Source of the DNA: XYD12-FULL-36-8 sp964391015
GTDB lineage: Bacteria > Bacteroidota > Ignavibacteria > Ignavibacteriales > Ignavibacteriaceae
Reading direction: 5' to 3'
NCBI GenBank assembly: GCA_964391015.1
Contig: CAYMKU010000001.1
Span: forward strand, 62,001-126,000
Length of the DNA: 64,000 nucleotides
Part shown: piece after piece, positions 25,812-35,975 of the stretch
Layout: every line of letters begins with the position of its first letter
How positions within the stretch are numbered: the first letter of the stretch is position 1
Notes under the pieces: model-generated
Database searches by the model: none
Seen by the model: the letters and a program-made list of their open reading frames with translations, nothing else
Told to the model about the DNA's origin: nothing
Translations under genes and position numbers: made by a program

Positions 25812-28637
25812 TTACAAATGCAAAACTTTTTTGATGAACTGCCCCGTAAAACTTTTTTTATTTTTTGAGATATGCTCGGGGGGGCCTTGTGCAATTATTA
25901 ATCCGCCCTTGTCTCCACCACCAGGACCTAGATCAATTATCCAATCAGCGGTCTTAATTACATCAAGATTATGTTCAACAACTACAACCGTGTTGCCTTT
26001 CTGAACAAGTTTATCAAGAACACCCAATAAGATTCTTACATCTTCAAAATGCAACCCTGTTGTTGGTTCATCTAAAACGTAAAGCGTTTTACCTGTACTT
26101 ACTTTACTCAGTTCTGTTGCAAGCTTAACTCTTTGTGCTTCGCCGCCGGAAAGCGTTGTTGCCTGCTGACCTAATTTAATGTAGCCCAAACCCACGTCAT
26201 GGATAGCTTTAATTTTTCTTTTTATCCGAGGTAATTCTTCGAAGAATTCTAATGCATCATCTACTCGCATTTCGAGAACGTCTGATATGGATTTTGTTTT
26301 GTACAGAACTTCGAGAGTTTCGCGATTGTACCTTTTTCCACGACAAACTTCACAAGTCACATAAACATCTGGTAAAAAATTCATTTCAATCTTTCTTAAT
26401 CCATCACCACTGCATTCCTCACATCTTCCACCTGGAACATTAAAACTAAACCTTCCTGTTGCATACCCTCTAACCTTGGATTCCGGAAGCTGAGAAAACA
26501 AATCTCTGATGAAAGTAAATAAACCTGTATAAGTCGCAGGGTTTGATCTTGGTGTTCGACCAATGGGTGATTGATCTATCTCAATTACTTTATCAATGTT
26601 TTCTAATCCCTTTATAGCTTTATAAGAAAGTGGAGCCATTTTGGACTTATAAAGCTTGTTCATCAAAATTTTTACCAGTGTTTCATTCACAAGTGATGAT
26701 TTACCTGAACCACTAACTCCCGTAATCAATGTTAAAGTACCAAGAGGAATTTTTAGATCGACATTTTTAAGATTATTTCCTGATGCACTAATTAGCTCTA
26801 AGAACTTCCCATTTCCCTTCCTTCTTTCTTTAGGCAAAGGAATTTCTTTACTATTATTTAAGTAGGAAAGTGTTAACGAATCAAATCCATTTGTTGAGGA
26901 GATTAGTTTTTGAGTTTCACCTGAAATACAAACTTCTCCACCATGTACACCAGCACCAGGGCCTAAATCAATCATGTAATCGGAGCTTTCAATTGTTTCT
27001 CGATCATGTTCTACAACAATGATTGTGTTGCCTAAATCCCTTAAATCTTTCAATGAATTTATCAATTTAATGTTGTCGCTCTGATGAAGTCCAATACTTG
27101 GTTCATCTAACACATACAATACACCTGCAAGCTGTGAACCAATCTGTGTGGCTAACCTGATTCTTTGTGATTCACCGCCCGAAAGTGTTCGCGCCGATCT
27201 GTTTAATGTGAGATAATCTAATCCAACATTCAGTAAAAAATTTATTCGTGAAGTGATCTCCTTAAGAATTGGCTTTGCAACAATAGACTCCCGCCCACTA
27301 AGTTTAACCTTCTTAAAAAATTCTCCACAATTAGAAATGGACAATGCTGTAACTTCACTTATTTTTTCCCCTTGAAAGAGAACCGAGAGAGATTCTTTCT
27401 TCAGTCTTCCACCATTACAAGTTGGGCATGTAACGGTGTTCATATAAGATTCAACCCATTCGCGAATATTATTCGAACTTGTAGTTTGATAATAATTTTT
27501 TAGGTATCCATACAATCCAGCAAAGCGGTGCATATATGTGACTGGCTTTCCTCCGCTATATGAATAAGTAAAAGCCATTTTTTCTTTGCTGCCGTGCAAC
27601 AAGATTTCTCGCTGTTGAGAGCTTAACTCATTAAGTTTCGTGTCATAATTAAATCCTAAAGTTTTTGAAACTGCTTCAAGCTGGTTAAAAAACCATATAC
27701 TTCTCGGTTTTCCAAGCGGTGCTAATCCTTCTTCATTAATTGTTTTTTCCCAATCCGGAATAATCAGATTAATATCTAATTCTTTCTTCTCTCCTAATCC
27801 TTCACAATCTTTGCATGATCCATAAGGTGAGTTAAAAGAAAAAGAATTAGGAGCTAATTCCTGATAGCTAATTCCACAGTTTATACATGCAAGGTTTCGA
27901 CTGAACACATAATCTTGATTACCATCATTTATTATTACAATTCCGTTTCCATAATTCAATGCCACATCGACAGATTCGGAAAGACGGCTCCTCGAAGAAG
28001 AGCTCACCATCAACCTATCAATCACAATTTCAATATTATGAATTTTATATCGATCAACCTGAAAGCCCTTTGCAATTTCATGAATTTCATTATCAATTCT
28101 GACACGCAAAAAACCATCCGATAATATTTCTTCGAACAGTTCACGGTAATGTCCTTTTCTTCCACGAACAACTGGAGATAAAATCGCGATTTTTTTATTA
28201 GAAAGGTTTGTTATTATTGTTCCAACAATTTGTTCGGAAGATTGCCTTGTAACCGGTTTTCCGCAATTATAGCAGTGGGGTATTCCAAGTCGAGCATAGA
28301 GAAGCCGAAGATAATCATAAATCTCAGTTATTGTCCCAACTGTAGATCGAGGATTTCCAGTTGTTGTTTTTTGTTCAATTGAAATAGCTGGGCTTAATCC
28401 TTCAATCAAATCAACATCTGGTTTCTCGAGCATATCGAGAAATTGTCTTGCATACGCCGAAAGCGATTCAATATATCTTCTCTGCCCCTCAGCATAAATA
28501 GTATCAAATGCCAAAGAAGATTTTCCGGAACCAGATAAACCTGTTATAACAGTTAAAGAGTCTCGTGGAATCTCAAGATCAATATTCTTAAGATTGTGCT
28601 CTCTTGCGCCTCTAATTATTATTTTTTCTTTTTCCAA
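25812..28637 (-). CDS. uvrA: Excinuclease ABC subunit A
   Basis: The 941-residue damage-recognition ATPase of nucleotide excision repair is complete. The first Walker A is GLSGSGKSS and the second GVSGSGKSS. Signatures LSGGESQRIRLATQIG and LSGGEAQRVKLATELS and Walker B segments YVLDEPSIGLHQ and YVLDEPTTGLHFED are present. Zinc modules CYNCGKP, CINCG and CEECSGDG...CEVCRGKRY are visible. The start is TTG at 28637, because MEKEKIIIRGAREHNLKN is the family N-terminus and no ATG is near. It is divergent from the yigZ-like gene. Confidence 0.97.
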   Translation of the reverse strand: MEKEKIIIRGAREHNLKNIDLEIPRDSLTVITGLSGSGKSSLAFDTIYAEGQRRYIESLSAYARQFLDMLEKPDVDLIEGLSPAISIEQKTTTGNPRSTVGTITEIYDYLRLLYARLGIPHCYNCGKPVTRQSSEQIVGTIITNLSNKKIAILSPVVRGRKGHYRELFEEILSDGFLRVRIDNEIHEIAKGFQVDRYKIHNIEIVIDRLMVSSSSRSRLSESVDVALNYGNGIVIINDGNQDYVFSRNLACINCGISYQELAPNSFSFNSPYGSCKDCEGLGEKKELDINLIIPDWEKTINEEGLAPLGKPRSIWFFNQLEAVSKTLGFNYDTKLNELSSQQREILLHGSKEKMAFTYSYSGGKPVTYMHRFAGLYGYLKNYYQTTSSNNIREWVESYMNTVTCPTCNGGRLKKESLSVLFQGEKISEVTALSISNCGEFFKKVKLSGRESIVAKPILKEITSRINFLLNVGLDYLTLNRSARTLSGGESQRIRLATQIGSQLAGVLYVLDEPSIGLHQSDNIKLINSLKDLRDLGNTIIVVEHDRETIESSDYMIDLGPGAGVHGGEVCISGETQKLISSTNGFDSLTLSYLNNSKEIPLPKERRKGNGKFLELISASGNNLKNVDLKIPLGTLTLITGVSGSGKSSLVNETLVKILMNKLYKSKMAPLSYKAIKGLENIDKVIEIDQSPIGRTPRSNPATYTGLFTFIRDLFSQLPESKVRGYATGRFSFNVPGGRCEECSGDGLRKIEMNFLPDVYVTCEVCRGKRYNRETLEVLYKTKSISDVLEMRVDDALEFFEELPRIKRKIKAIHDVGLGYIKLGQQATTLSGGEAQRVKLATELSKVSTGKTLYVLDEPTTGLHFEDVRILLGVLDKLVQKGNTVVVVEHNLDVIKTADWIIDLGPGGGDKGGLIIAQGPPEHISKNKKSFTGQFIKKVLHL

Positions 28638-28742
28638 GGGAAATATTTTTAATTCGAATTGTTATTTTACTGATACACATTCTTATAATCAATTTATAAC
28701 GATGTGCATCATTTATCTTTTTCACTCATTGTTGCGATTTAG

Positions 28743-29363
28743 ATGAAAATTCAAGTTTATAAAACAATTAGACACTCTCATGAGCTCGAGTTGAAAGAAA
28801 AAAAATCTGTTTTCCTTGCCAAAGTATATCCGGTAAATAATGAGAGTGAAGCGGATAACATTTTAACTGATCTGAAAAAAAAATATCACGATGCTTCCCA
28901 TCACTGCTATGCGTACAGACTAATAAGCGGTAAATCGAAATTTTCAGATGCAGGGGAACCTTCCGGTACTGCTGGAATCAGGATTTTAAATGCGATTGAT
29001 CATTACGAATTTCAAAACTGTCTTGTGGTAATTATAAGGTATTTTGGCGGGACAAAGCTTGGCATTGGACCTCTTGGGAAAGCATACTACTCATCGGCAG
29101 TTAATGTCTTATCAAAGACAGAAAGCATCATAAAACAACTGCATTACCAAATTGAACTAAGAATAAACATTAAAAACATTGATAAACTGATTAGCTTTCT
29201 ATACTCAAATAAAATTAAAGTTGAACAAATCGAATATGATCTAGAGGTAAAAATAAATTGTTTGTTCCCAGTTGAATCTTATGAGAGCTTGCGCAACAAA
29301 ATTATCGATTCATTCAGGGAAATAGCATCCTTTTCCAAAAAGGACGAAATTATTTTTGATTAA
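28743..29363 (+). CDS. YigZ/IMPACT family protein (UPF0029)
   Basis: The 206-residue protein carries the IMPACT N-terminal domain with KKKYHDASHHCYAYRL, SDAGEPSGTAGIRIL and VVIIRYFGGTKLGIGPLGKAYYSSA, followed by the DUF1949-type C-terminal domain. YigZ family members are conserved, with suggested roles in translation or proline peptide handling, but their reaction is not settled. It is divergent from uvrA across about 105 bases. Confidence 0.92.
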   Translation: MKIQVYKTIRHSHELELKEKKSVFLAKVYPVNNESEADNILTDLKKKYHDASHHCYAYRLISGKSKFSDAGEPSGTAGIRILNAIDHYEFQNCLVVIIRYFGGTKLGIGPLGKAYYSSAVNVLSKTESIIKQLHYQIELRINIKNIDKLISFLYSNKIKVEQIEYDLEVKINCLFPVESYESLRNKIIDSFREIASFSKKDEIIFD

Positions 29364-29453
29364 ACCTCCAAAAGTCAAAACATTGCTTGCTAAAATTGTT
29401 CGAACTACCGATATTTGATATACGCAATTCTAAAATATTGGGAGAATCTAATC

Positions 29454-29906
29454 ATGACTGCGGAAGAAATAGATCAAAATGCTGCTCGTCTAGCTAATTT
29501 AACTTTTGCTTTGCTTTCTACCTGTCAACAAAAAGAAAATATTTTTGCTCAACAGTATGGTTTAACTCAAGCAGAATTCAGATGTCTTAAGTTATTCGAT
29601 AAAAAAGAGATCATAAATAATAAAACTATTGCTGAAAGAATGGGTTTAAGCGCAAGCAGATTGACAAGAATTATTGATGGCTTAGTAGCTAAAGGTTATA
29701 CAGAAAGGGATATAAACCCCTCTGACCGAAGAAATATGAACGTGAGTCTTTCAAAAAAAGGGTCACAGCTTGTTCAAAAACTGGATAATGCATATGTGCA
29801 TATTCATAAGGAACTTATGAATCATATCGAAGATTCTGAACATAAGCCATTAATTAATGCAATGACAAATCTTCTAAGTGCAATGGAAAAATGGCTGGCG
29901 AAGTAA
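29454..29906 (+). CDS. MarR-family transcriptional regulator
   Basis: The 150-residue protein has the MarR winged helix: NNKTIAERMGLSASRLTRIIDGLVAKGYTERDINPSDRRNMNVSLSKKG, with the DRR wing at about residues 85-95. I use the ATG at 29454, preceded by GGGAG, rather than the longer frame from 29415. No obvious target gene is adjacent: upstream is the yigZ-like gene and downstream a convergent hypothetical. A single Cys near residue 22 and another near 43 could be redox-sensitive, but this is speculation. Confidence 0.9.
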   Translation: MTAEEIDQNAARLANLTFALLSTCQQKENIFAQQYGLTQAEFRCLKLFDKKEIINNKTIAERMGLSASRLTRIIDGLVAKGYTERDINPSDRRNMNVSLSKKGSQLVQKLDNAYVHIHKELMNHIEDSEHKPLINAMTNLLSAMEKWLAK

Positions 29907-29934
29907 ATTTTTGATGAATGTAATAAAGTCAGTT

Positions 29935-30369
29935 TTACTTTTCGCGTTTGAGATAGTTTAAATAAAATTTAGCACTTTCAAGATCAGCTAATAACTCATT
30001 GAGATTAGTTAGAGCAGAGTGAGTTTGTGGAAAAAACTCCTGTTCAAAATATTTTACCTGCTCCACATTTGAGCCAGAAATGATTCGTCGTATCTGCTCA
30101 ATCACTTTAATCATGTTATCAGAGAAATCTTTTTTTGCCTGATCAAGATTATTCACTTGTGGATTATTTCCACCATTTTCTATCACTCTCATCATTCCAA
30201 CTAAATATTTTGCTGTAAAACATAAATCACGGTAAACACCTAATTGGTTTGAGTCAATTGCAGAGTTATAAATTGCAATCATTTCTGCTTTACGATGAAG
30301 CGGATGTTTTGAGAATTTTTCAACCTCATTTACAAAATCGGAAGCGTTGTAATTAATTTTTGTGTTCAT
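29935..30369 (-). CDS. Hypothetical helical protein
   Basis: The 144-residue product is soluble and predicted to be mostly helical, with heptad-like stretches (QAKKDFSDNMIKVIEQIRRI and ALTNLNELLADLESAKFYLNYL). I recognise no domain. ATG 30369 is chosen over TTG 30372. It lies 15 bases downstream of the O-methyltransferase gene in the same direction and is probably the end of that transcript. Real by length, context and codon use; function unknown. Confidence 0.7.
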   Translation of the reverse strand: MNTKINYNASDFVNEVEKFSKHPLHRKAEMIAIYNSAIDSNQLGVYRDLCFTAKYLVGMMRVIENGGNNPQVNNLDQAKKDFSDNMIKVIEQIRRIISGSNVEQVKYFEQEFFPQTHSALTNLNELLADLESAKFYLNYLKREK

Positions 30370-30384
30370 CAATGTTTTTACATT

Positions 30385-31026
30385 TTAAATTTTAATACCG
30401 ATCCCGATCCCATCTCCGATTGGTAAAATAGAAGTCTTAAGATTAGCCTGGGATGTAAATAATTTATTAAACTCTCGAATCAACCTAGTAGAGTTTTTGT
30501 ATTCATTTGGAACTTCTTTCGAGCCCGCATACCCATGCCAAAGCAGATTATCAATAAAAATTATACCTCCCTTTTTCAGAAGAATCATGCTGTATTCGAA
30601 AAGTCTTTTATAATCTTCTTTATCAGAATCTAAAAATATAAAATCATATTTTTTATTCAATGTGGGAAGAATATCCAGTGCATCGCCAGGAATAATTTTT
30701 ATTTTATCTTCATAACCTGATCTTTTAGCAAACTCTGTCGCTAACTTTATATTATCTTCACTTTTCTCTATGGTGTGAACGATTCCTTTCTTCCGAAGCA
30801 TTCTAGCTATTCTTATGGAAGAATAGGCAATCGCTGTTCCGATTTCAAGTACACGTTTTGGGCAGGTAATCGTAACAAGCTGTTCAAGAAATAATGCGGA
30901 GTCTGAACTTAAAATCGGAACACTTTTTTCACTTGCAAACTTTTCCATTTCAAGAATAAGCGAATCTTCCTCTTGAATAAATTTTTGTAAATATTTTTGC
31001 TGCGAAGGAAATAATATCTTATTCAT
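30385..31026 (-). CDS. SAM-dependent O-methyltransferase (family 3, YrrM/TrmR-like)
   Basis: The 213-residue class I methyltransferase has motif I VLEIGTAIAYSSIRIARML, the acidic VHTIEKSEDNIKLA loop, IIPGDALDILPTL, YDFIFLDSDKEDY (metal-binding DSDK) and GGIIFIDNLLWHG. These are the marks of Mg-dependent O-methyltransferases related to catechol OMT. In Bacillus the YrrM protein (TrmR) methylates 5-hydroxyuridine in tRNA; that is a possible role here. ATG 31026 fits better than a TTG at 31041. Located 28 bases downstream of the subtilase. Confidence 0.88.
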   Translation of the reverse strand: MNKILFPSQQKYLQKFIQEEDSLILEMEKFASEKSVPILSSDSALFLEQLVTITCPKRVLEIGTAIAYSSIRIARMLRKKGIVHTIEKSEDNIKLATEFAKRSGYEDKIKIIPGDALDILPTLNKKYDFIFLDSDKEDYKRLFEYSMILLKKGGIIFIDNLLWHGYAGSKEVPNEYKNSTRLIREFNKLFTSQANLKTSILPIGDGIGIGIKI

Positions 31027-31054
31027 AAATTTATTTATCAATTTTTTATTTATA

Positions 31055-33106
31055 CTATTTTAATAAGATCATTTTTTTCCCATATTCTTTACAAGCTATC
31101 TTAAGAATGTACAGATAAACCCCACTTGCAGCTACAACCCCAGAATCAGTCAGTCCATTCCACTGTACAATATTTTCACCAATATTTGTTAACCCGTTGA
31201 ACAACGTCTTCACTTTCTGACCAATTGCATCAATAATTACTATTTCTGCGTGTTCAATTGACGAAGCTTTAAATTTAATTGTTGTTTTGTTGTTAAACGG
31301 GTTGGGATAATTTGTGCTCAAAATTCCATAGTCATATGGAATAGGAACGGATAAGTTATGATAAATATTCAAGTCACCATACATAAACTTGTAAGTTGAG
31401 CTGCCAGCTGGTTCGCGAATAAAATTTCCTAAAGTATCTTTATAAGAAAAATAAAAATCTACTATTGGATTGTTTGGCAATTGAGGAAATTCCTTGATAA
31501 ATTTTCTTATTCCATCAAACATCATCGACAATGAATCAAAATCTTTCCCATTTGAAGTGTAGAAAAACTTTACGCTTTCCGTATCAACTCCTGCACTATT
31601 AAAAAATATTTTATTCAGCTTATACGTCTCATTTGTTAATTCAAAATTCGGGAATGAAATAGCGTCAACTGCAGAAATCAATCCATACCCTCTATCATTA
31701 TTTGGTGATGAAGAATTGCCTGCTGTTTCCATCAAAATATTTCTTACTTGTATATTTTTCAGATGAGGATGAGCTGAAAGTAAAAGTGCGGCAACACCAG
31801 CTGCAATTGGCGTAGCTAAAGAGGTTCCGTTCGAATAACCATAAGAATTAAAATTTGATACCGATGCGGAAAAAACCCCGACTCCCTGTGCAACAATTTC
31901 GGGTTTAATTCTTCCATCTGAGGTTGGCCCATGTGAACTAAAATTGGCTAAAACATTGTTTGAATTTACCGCACCTACTGCAATCGTGTTAAAGCCATCA
32001 GCTGGAGCGATTATGTGAAACCATGAATTATTACCTTCATTACCTGCTGCGGTTAATGTTACAACTCCTCTCTGAAAAGCCAGTTCAGCCGCTTTGGTGA
32101 CTATCGTAGTTTTTCCATTCATATCTGAATATTTGTAAGAAAAAACTGAATCATCAAATTCATTATAACCAAGGGAACTTGTAGTTATGTCAACACCTAA
32201 TGATTCCATCCAAATTAAAGCAGCAGCATAATTATCCTCCTCAACATGGGTTTCGCTTCGAATATCCTCTGTCTTAGCTAAGATAAAGGATGAACTATAG
32301 GCGGCCCCAATTAGTGCGCTGTCTTTAGAGCCGCCAATCACAGAAAAAACCGCAGTGCCGTGACTATGCTGCCCAGGTTGATCGCCTGGCTCATCTGCCG
32401 TAACAGAATCTTTGAAGATAAAATCATACTCTTTGATAACATTTGAGTTAATTAAAGATTCATGATCTTTCCATTTAAACCCCGAATCAAGAATACCAAT
32501 TATTATTTTATCTCCTGTAATTCCTTTTTCATGAACCTGAGGAATATCTGAGAGATTAAGTTGGGTAAATGATAAACCATATCGTATCTCATCCTGACTA
32601 GATGTTACTTTTACTAAAGAACTTGCTGGAATAATTTCTATTCTCTTAAATTTTAGAATTCGAACTGGCTCAATTTTATCAACAAAAGAAAGTGCAAGCA
32701 AATATTCTTTTTGAGATTCACTCAGAAATGCTGTTACAGCATTGAACCATGTCAATTTATTCCCAATCTTAATTCCACCCAATATTATTTCATCAATGTA
32801 GTTTTGCTGGATAGGTAAATCTTCATAAGTGATAATATTTTCTTCACCCATGTTTTTAATTCGACGATTGATATTACGCTCTGAAAATGTTTCTAATGCT
32901 TTTTGATACTCAACGCTGAATTTGTTCAATAACTCATTAGATGTTATTCCTTTGTCCTTGAAGTAGATGTAGTATTTCTGCTGAGCGAAAGAGAATGAAG
33001 TTGATATATAAATTACCAGCAACAGAGTCCATATTAATTTTGTTGAACGTACTGCCACACTACTACCACCTTTTCCACTTCGTTTTTGTACTTTGTCTGA
33101 AATCAT
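31055..33106 (-). CDS. Secreted subtilisin-like serine protease with T9SS sorting domain
   Basis: The 683-residue precursor has an N-terminal membrane/signal segment ending SFSFAQQ at about 42 and a pro-region. The S8 catalytic core follows: Asp207 (IGILDSGFKW), His249 (GQHSHGTAVF) and Ser at about 430 (SNGTSLATPIAAG), with oxyanion Asn in TAAGNEGNN. The last 85 residues hold NYPNPFNNKTTIKF and end GVYLYILKIACKEYGKKMILLK, a classic type A sorting signal for the T9SS. It is likely exported across the outer membrane and anchored or released. It lies downstream of lepB with a 16-base gap. Confidence 0.93.
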   Translation of the reverse strand: MISDKVQKRSGKGGSSVAVRSTKLIWTLLLVIYISTSFSFAQQKYYIYFKDKGITSNELLNKFSVEYQKALETFSERNINRRIKNMGEENIITYEDLPIQQNYIDEIILGGIKIGNKLTWFNAVTAFLSESQKEYLLALSFVDKIEPVRILKFKRIEIIPASSLVKVTSSQDEIRYGLSFTQLNLSDIPQVHEKGITGDKIIIGILDSGFKWKDHESLINSNVIKEYDFIFKDSVTADEPGDQPGQHSHGTAVFSVIGGSKDSALIGAAYSSSFILAKTEDIRSETHVEEDNYAAALIWMESLGVDITTSSLGYNEFDDSVFSYKYSDMNGKTTIVTKAAELAFQRGVVTLTAAGNEGNNSWFHIIAPADGFNTIAVGAVNSNNVLANFSSHGPTSDGRIKPEIVAQGVGVFSASVSNFNSYGYSNGTSLATPIAAGVAALLLSAHPHLKNIQVRNILMETAGNSSSPNNDRGYGLISAVDAISFPNFELTNETYKLNKIFFNSAGVDTESVKFFYTSNGKDFDSLSMMFDGIRKFIKEFPQLPNNPIVDFYFSYKDTLGNFIREPAGSSTYKFMYGDLNIYHNLSVPIPYDYGILSTNYPNPFNNKTTIKFKASSIEHAEIVIIDAIGQKVKTLFNGLTNIGENIVQWNGLTDSGVVAASGVYLYILKIACKEYGKKMILLK

Positions 33107-33122
33107 AGTATCTAATTTACTT

Positions 33123-33989
33123 TTACTTAACTTTTCTAAAAATGCGATTAAATCTTATTGAGTTAAATATCTCAGCAAGATCTGAAATATCAAATGTGGA
33201 TTTTACTGACCAGTAAATAAATTCTGCACGCCCAATGATTAAATCTTCCGGTACAAAACCCCAATACCTGCTGTCAGAACTTTTATCTCTATTATCTCCT
33301 AAAACAAAATAATAATTTTTAGTTAGGGTGTACCCACGCGACGGCTTGTTATTGATCATTACAACGCTTCCTTCAACGCTTACTGCCTTCTTCCCGAATT
33401 CTCGATTTATGGTTGTTTCCCATTCGCTAATATTTCCCGGATTGATTTCAATCTTCATTCCTTTCTTAGGAACTACAATCGGACCATAGTAATCTTTATT
33501 CCAATTTTTTCCTTGAGGAAATATTCGGTCATCTGCTATTCCATATTCGCAAGAGTTTTCTTTCTCAATAATTGCTTCCAGGGGAACATCCAAACGAGAA
33601 TTATTCACAACAACATCTTTATCAATTATCCAAACGCTATCTCCAGGCAATCCAACCAACCTTTTAACAAGTGTCATATCATTCGAGGGAATAATTTCAT
33701 ACTGTTCGCCAGGAAATTGGAAAACAATTACATCATTTCTTTGTGGATTATTGAAAGGTACTAATTTAACGCTGGGCATTTTAATATTTGTCAATGGTAG
33801 GTTTGAAGGTGTGCGGATACCATAAATAAATTTGTTTACAAGAACAAAATCACCGGAAAGAATCGTATTCGCCATCGAGTTTGTTGGGATCCTAAACGCC
33901 TCAATAAAAAATGCTTTAACAAGTATTGCCAAGCAAAAAGTTAGAAGGAGAATTATTAGTAATCTAAGTATTTTTTTTTTGAGGTTCAT
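33123..33989 (-). CDS. lepB: Signal peptidase I
   Basis: The 288-residue S26 protease removes signal peptides from exported proteins. One N-terminal membrane helix (about 7-27) is followed by box B with catalytic Ser38 (IPTNSMANTIL), the Lys109 general base in LVKRLVGLPGDSV, and box E LGDNRDKSSDSRYWGFV. An insertion between boxes D and E makes it longer than minimal SPases, as in many Bacteroidota-type enzymes. It follows lepA in the same direction (65-base gap), the widespread lepA-lepB order. Confidence 0.95.
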   Translation of the reverse strand: MNLKKKILRLLIILLLTFCLAILVKAFFIEAFRIPTNSMANTILSGDFVLVNKFIYGIRTPSNLPLTNIKMPSVKLVPFNNPQRNDVIVFQFPGEQYEIIPSNDMTLVKRLVGLPGDSVWIIDKDVVVNNSRLDVPLEAIIEKENSCEYGIADDRIFPQGKNWNKDYYGPIVVPKKGMKIEINPGNISEWETTINREFGKKAVSVEGSVVMINNKPSRGYTLTKNYYFVLGDNRDKSSDSRYWGFVPEDLIIGRAEFIYWSVKSTFDISDLAEIFNSIRFNRIFRKVK

Positions 33990-34054
33990 GCTGGTTTCAG
34001 AAAGTTCAGAGGATCCATTATTTTTTTAGCTTTTAATGAAACCAAACCTTCACC

Positions 34055-35848
34055 TTACTCATCAATCTGAAGTACGGCGAGAAATGCTTCTTGCGGTATT
34101 TCAACATTCCCCACTTGTTTCATCCTCTTCTTGCCCTCTTTCTGCTTTTCAAGAAGTTTTCTTTTTCGCGTAATATCGCCGCCATAACATTTTGCCAAAA
34201 CATTTTTTCTAAGGGCTTTGATTACCGACTTAGAAATTACTTTTGAACCAATAGCAGCCTGAACATTTATTTCGAACATCTGTCTGGGAATCAAATCCTT
34301 CAACTTAGAGCAGACTTTCCTTCCCCAATCATAAGCTTTGCCACGATGAACTATCATTGAAAGTGCGTCAACAGGTTCACCATTAAGCAATATATCAAGC
34401 TTCACTAAATCAGATTCTTTATAATCGCTGTATTCATAATCCAAAGAAGCATAACCACGCGACATTGATTTCAGCTTATCATAAAAATCAAATATGATTT
34501 CTGAAAGTGGAAATTCATACTGAAGATCAGCACGCGTTGGATCAATGTAGGTAGTGTTTTTATAAATACCCCGTTTATCCATTGCAAGCTTCATGATATT
34601 GCCGACATACTCGCTCGGAGTGACTATCTGGCATTTAACATAAGGTTCTTCAACTCGATCAATATCTCCAACCGCAGGCATTTCGGCAGGGTTATCTACA
34701 TTAATTTTCTCACCATTTTTTGTAAAGACATAATATTCAACATTTGGGAGAGTTGTTATAATTGATTGGCCGTATTCTCTAAGCAATCTCTCTTGAACAA
34801 TTTCCATGTGAAGCAAGCCGAGAAATCCGCATCTAAAACCAAATCCTAATGCAGCAGAAGTTTCCGGCTGATAAACCAAAGCTGAATCATTTAATCTAAA
34901 TTTTTCAAGTGCATCGCGAAGATTTTCAAACTCATCAGAGTCCGTGGGATAAAGTCCGCTGTAAACCATCGGTTTAACAGTTTTGTAACCAGGAAGCGGA
35001 TGTGCAGCTCCATTTCTTACATGAGTAACAGTATCACCTACCTTTGCCTCATGCACATCTTTTATTCCGGCAATTAAGTAACCAACGTTTCCTGCCGAGA
35101 GTTCATCAGTTTTTATTTTATTTAATCCAAGAACACCAATTTCTTCAGCTTCATAATCTCCGTGAACCACGAAAAATTTTATTTTATCCTTTGTCTTCAC
35201 TGTCCCGTTAAACACACGAATGTAGGCAATTGCACCACGATAAGAATCAAAAATTGAATCGAAGATGAGTGCTTGTAATGGTTCATTTGGATCACCTTTC
35301 GGTGGAGGGATTTTTTGCACAACAGTTTCGAGAATTTCATCAATCCCTAATTTGGCCTTAGCACTTGCAAGAAGAATTTCTTTCTCTTCACAGCCAATCA
35401 GATCAATTATTTGCCCTTTTACTTTATCCGCTTCAGCGCTTGGAAGATCAATTTTGTTGATTACAGGAATTACTTCTAATCCTGCATCCAGTGCAAGATA
35501 AAGATTGCTTATTGTTTGTGCCTCAACTCCTTGTGCCGCATCAACAACGAGCAATGCACCTTCGCAAGCAGCTAATGAACGGGAAACTTCATAAGTAAAG
35601 TCAACATGTCCGGGGGTATCAATTAAATTTAAGGTGTAAGTGTTCTTGTCCTTAGCTTGATAATGCATTTGGATTGCATGGGATTTTATCGTAATCCCAC
35701 GTTCTCTTTCGAGTTCAAGATCATCAAGCACTTGGGATTTTGCCTCACGAGCACTAACAGCACCGGTTCTTTCCAGCAGGCAGTCTGCGATGGTTGATTT
35801 GCCATGATCTATGTGCGCAATAATGCAAAAATTACGGATGTTATTCAT
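34055..35848 (-). CDS. lepA: Elongation factor 4 (back-translocating GTPase LepA)
   Basis: The 597-residue translational GTPase binds ribosomes and acts in initiation or in rescue of stalled translocation. The G domain has AHIDHGKSTIADCLL (G1), the REKSQVL-type switch with RERGITIKSHAI (G2), DTPGHVDF (G3), NKIDLP (G4) and SAK (G5). Domains II, III, V and the LepA-specific C-terminal domain (AKCYGGDITRKRKLLEKQKEGKKRMK) are complete. The length of 597-600 is canonical. First gene of the lepA-lepB-subtilase run. Confidence 0.97.
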   Translation of the reverse strand: MNNIRNFCIIAHIDHGKSTIADCLLERTGAVSAREAKSQVLDDLELERERGITIKSHAIQMHYQAKDKNTYTLNLIDTPGHVDFTYEVSRSLAACEGALLVVDAAQGVEAQTISNLYLALDAGLEVIPVINKIDLPSAEADKVKGQIIDLIGCEEKEILLASAKAKLGIDEILETVVQKIPPPKGDPNEPLQALIFDSIFDSYRGAIAYIRVFNGTVKTKDKIKFFVVHGDYEAEEIGVLGLNKIKTDELSAGNVGYLIAGIKDVHEAKVGDTVTHVRNGAAHPLPGYKTVKPMVYSGLYPTDSDEFENLRDALEKFRLNDSALVYQPETSAALGFGFRCGFLGLLHMEIVQERLLREYGQSIITTLPNVEYYVFTKNGEKINVDNPAEMPAVGDIDRVEEPYVKCQIVTPSEYVGNIMKLAMDKRGIYKNTTYIDPTRADLQYEFPLSEIIFDFYDKLKSMSRGYASLDYEYSDYKESDLVKLDILLNGEPVDALSMIVHRGKAYDWGRKVCSKLKDLIPRQMFEINVQAAIGSKVISKSVIKALRKNVLAKCYGGDITRKRKLLEKQKEGKKRMKQVGNVEIPQEAFLAVLQIDE

Positions 35849-35975
35849 TCGTTCTCATAAATTATATGGCAAATATACTTAGAAAGTTGGTTTGTTGAGA
35901 GGAAGAACCATTAAGATTGAATGTGAAATTTTGGTAAGGACAGTATATACGACAAAAACCTAATTATAGATTAAT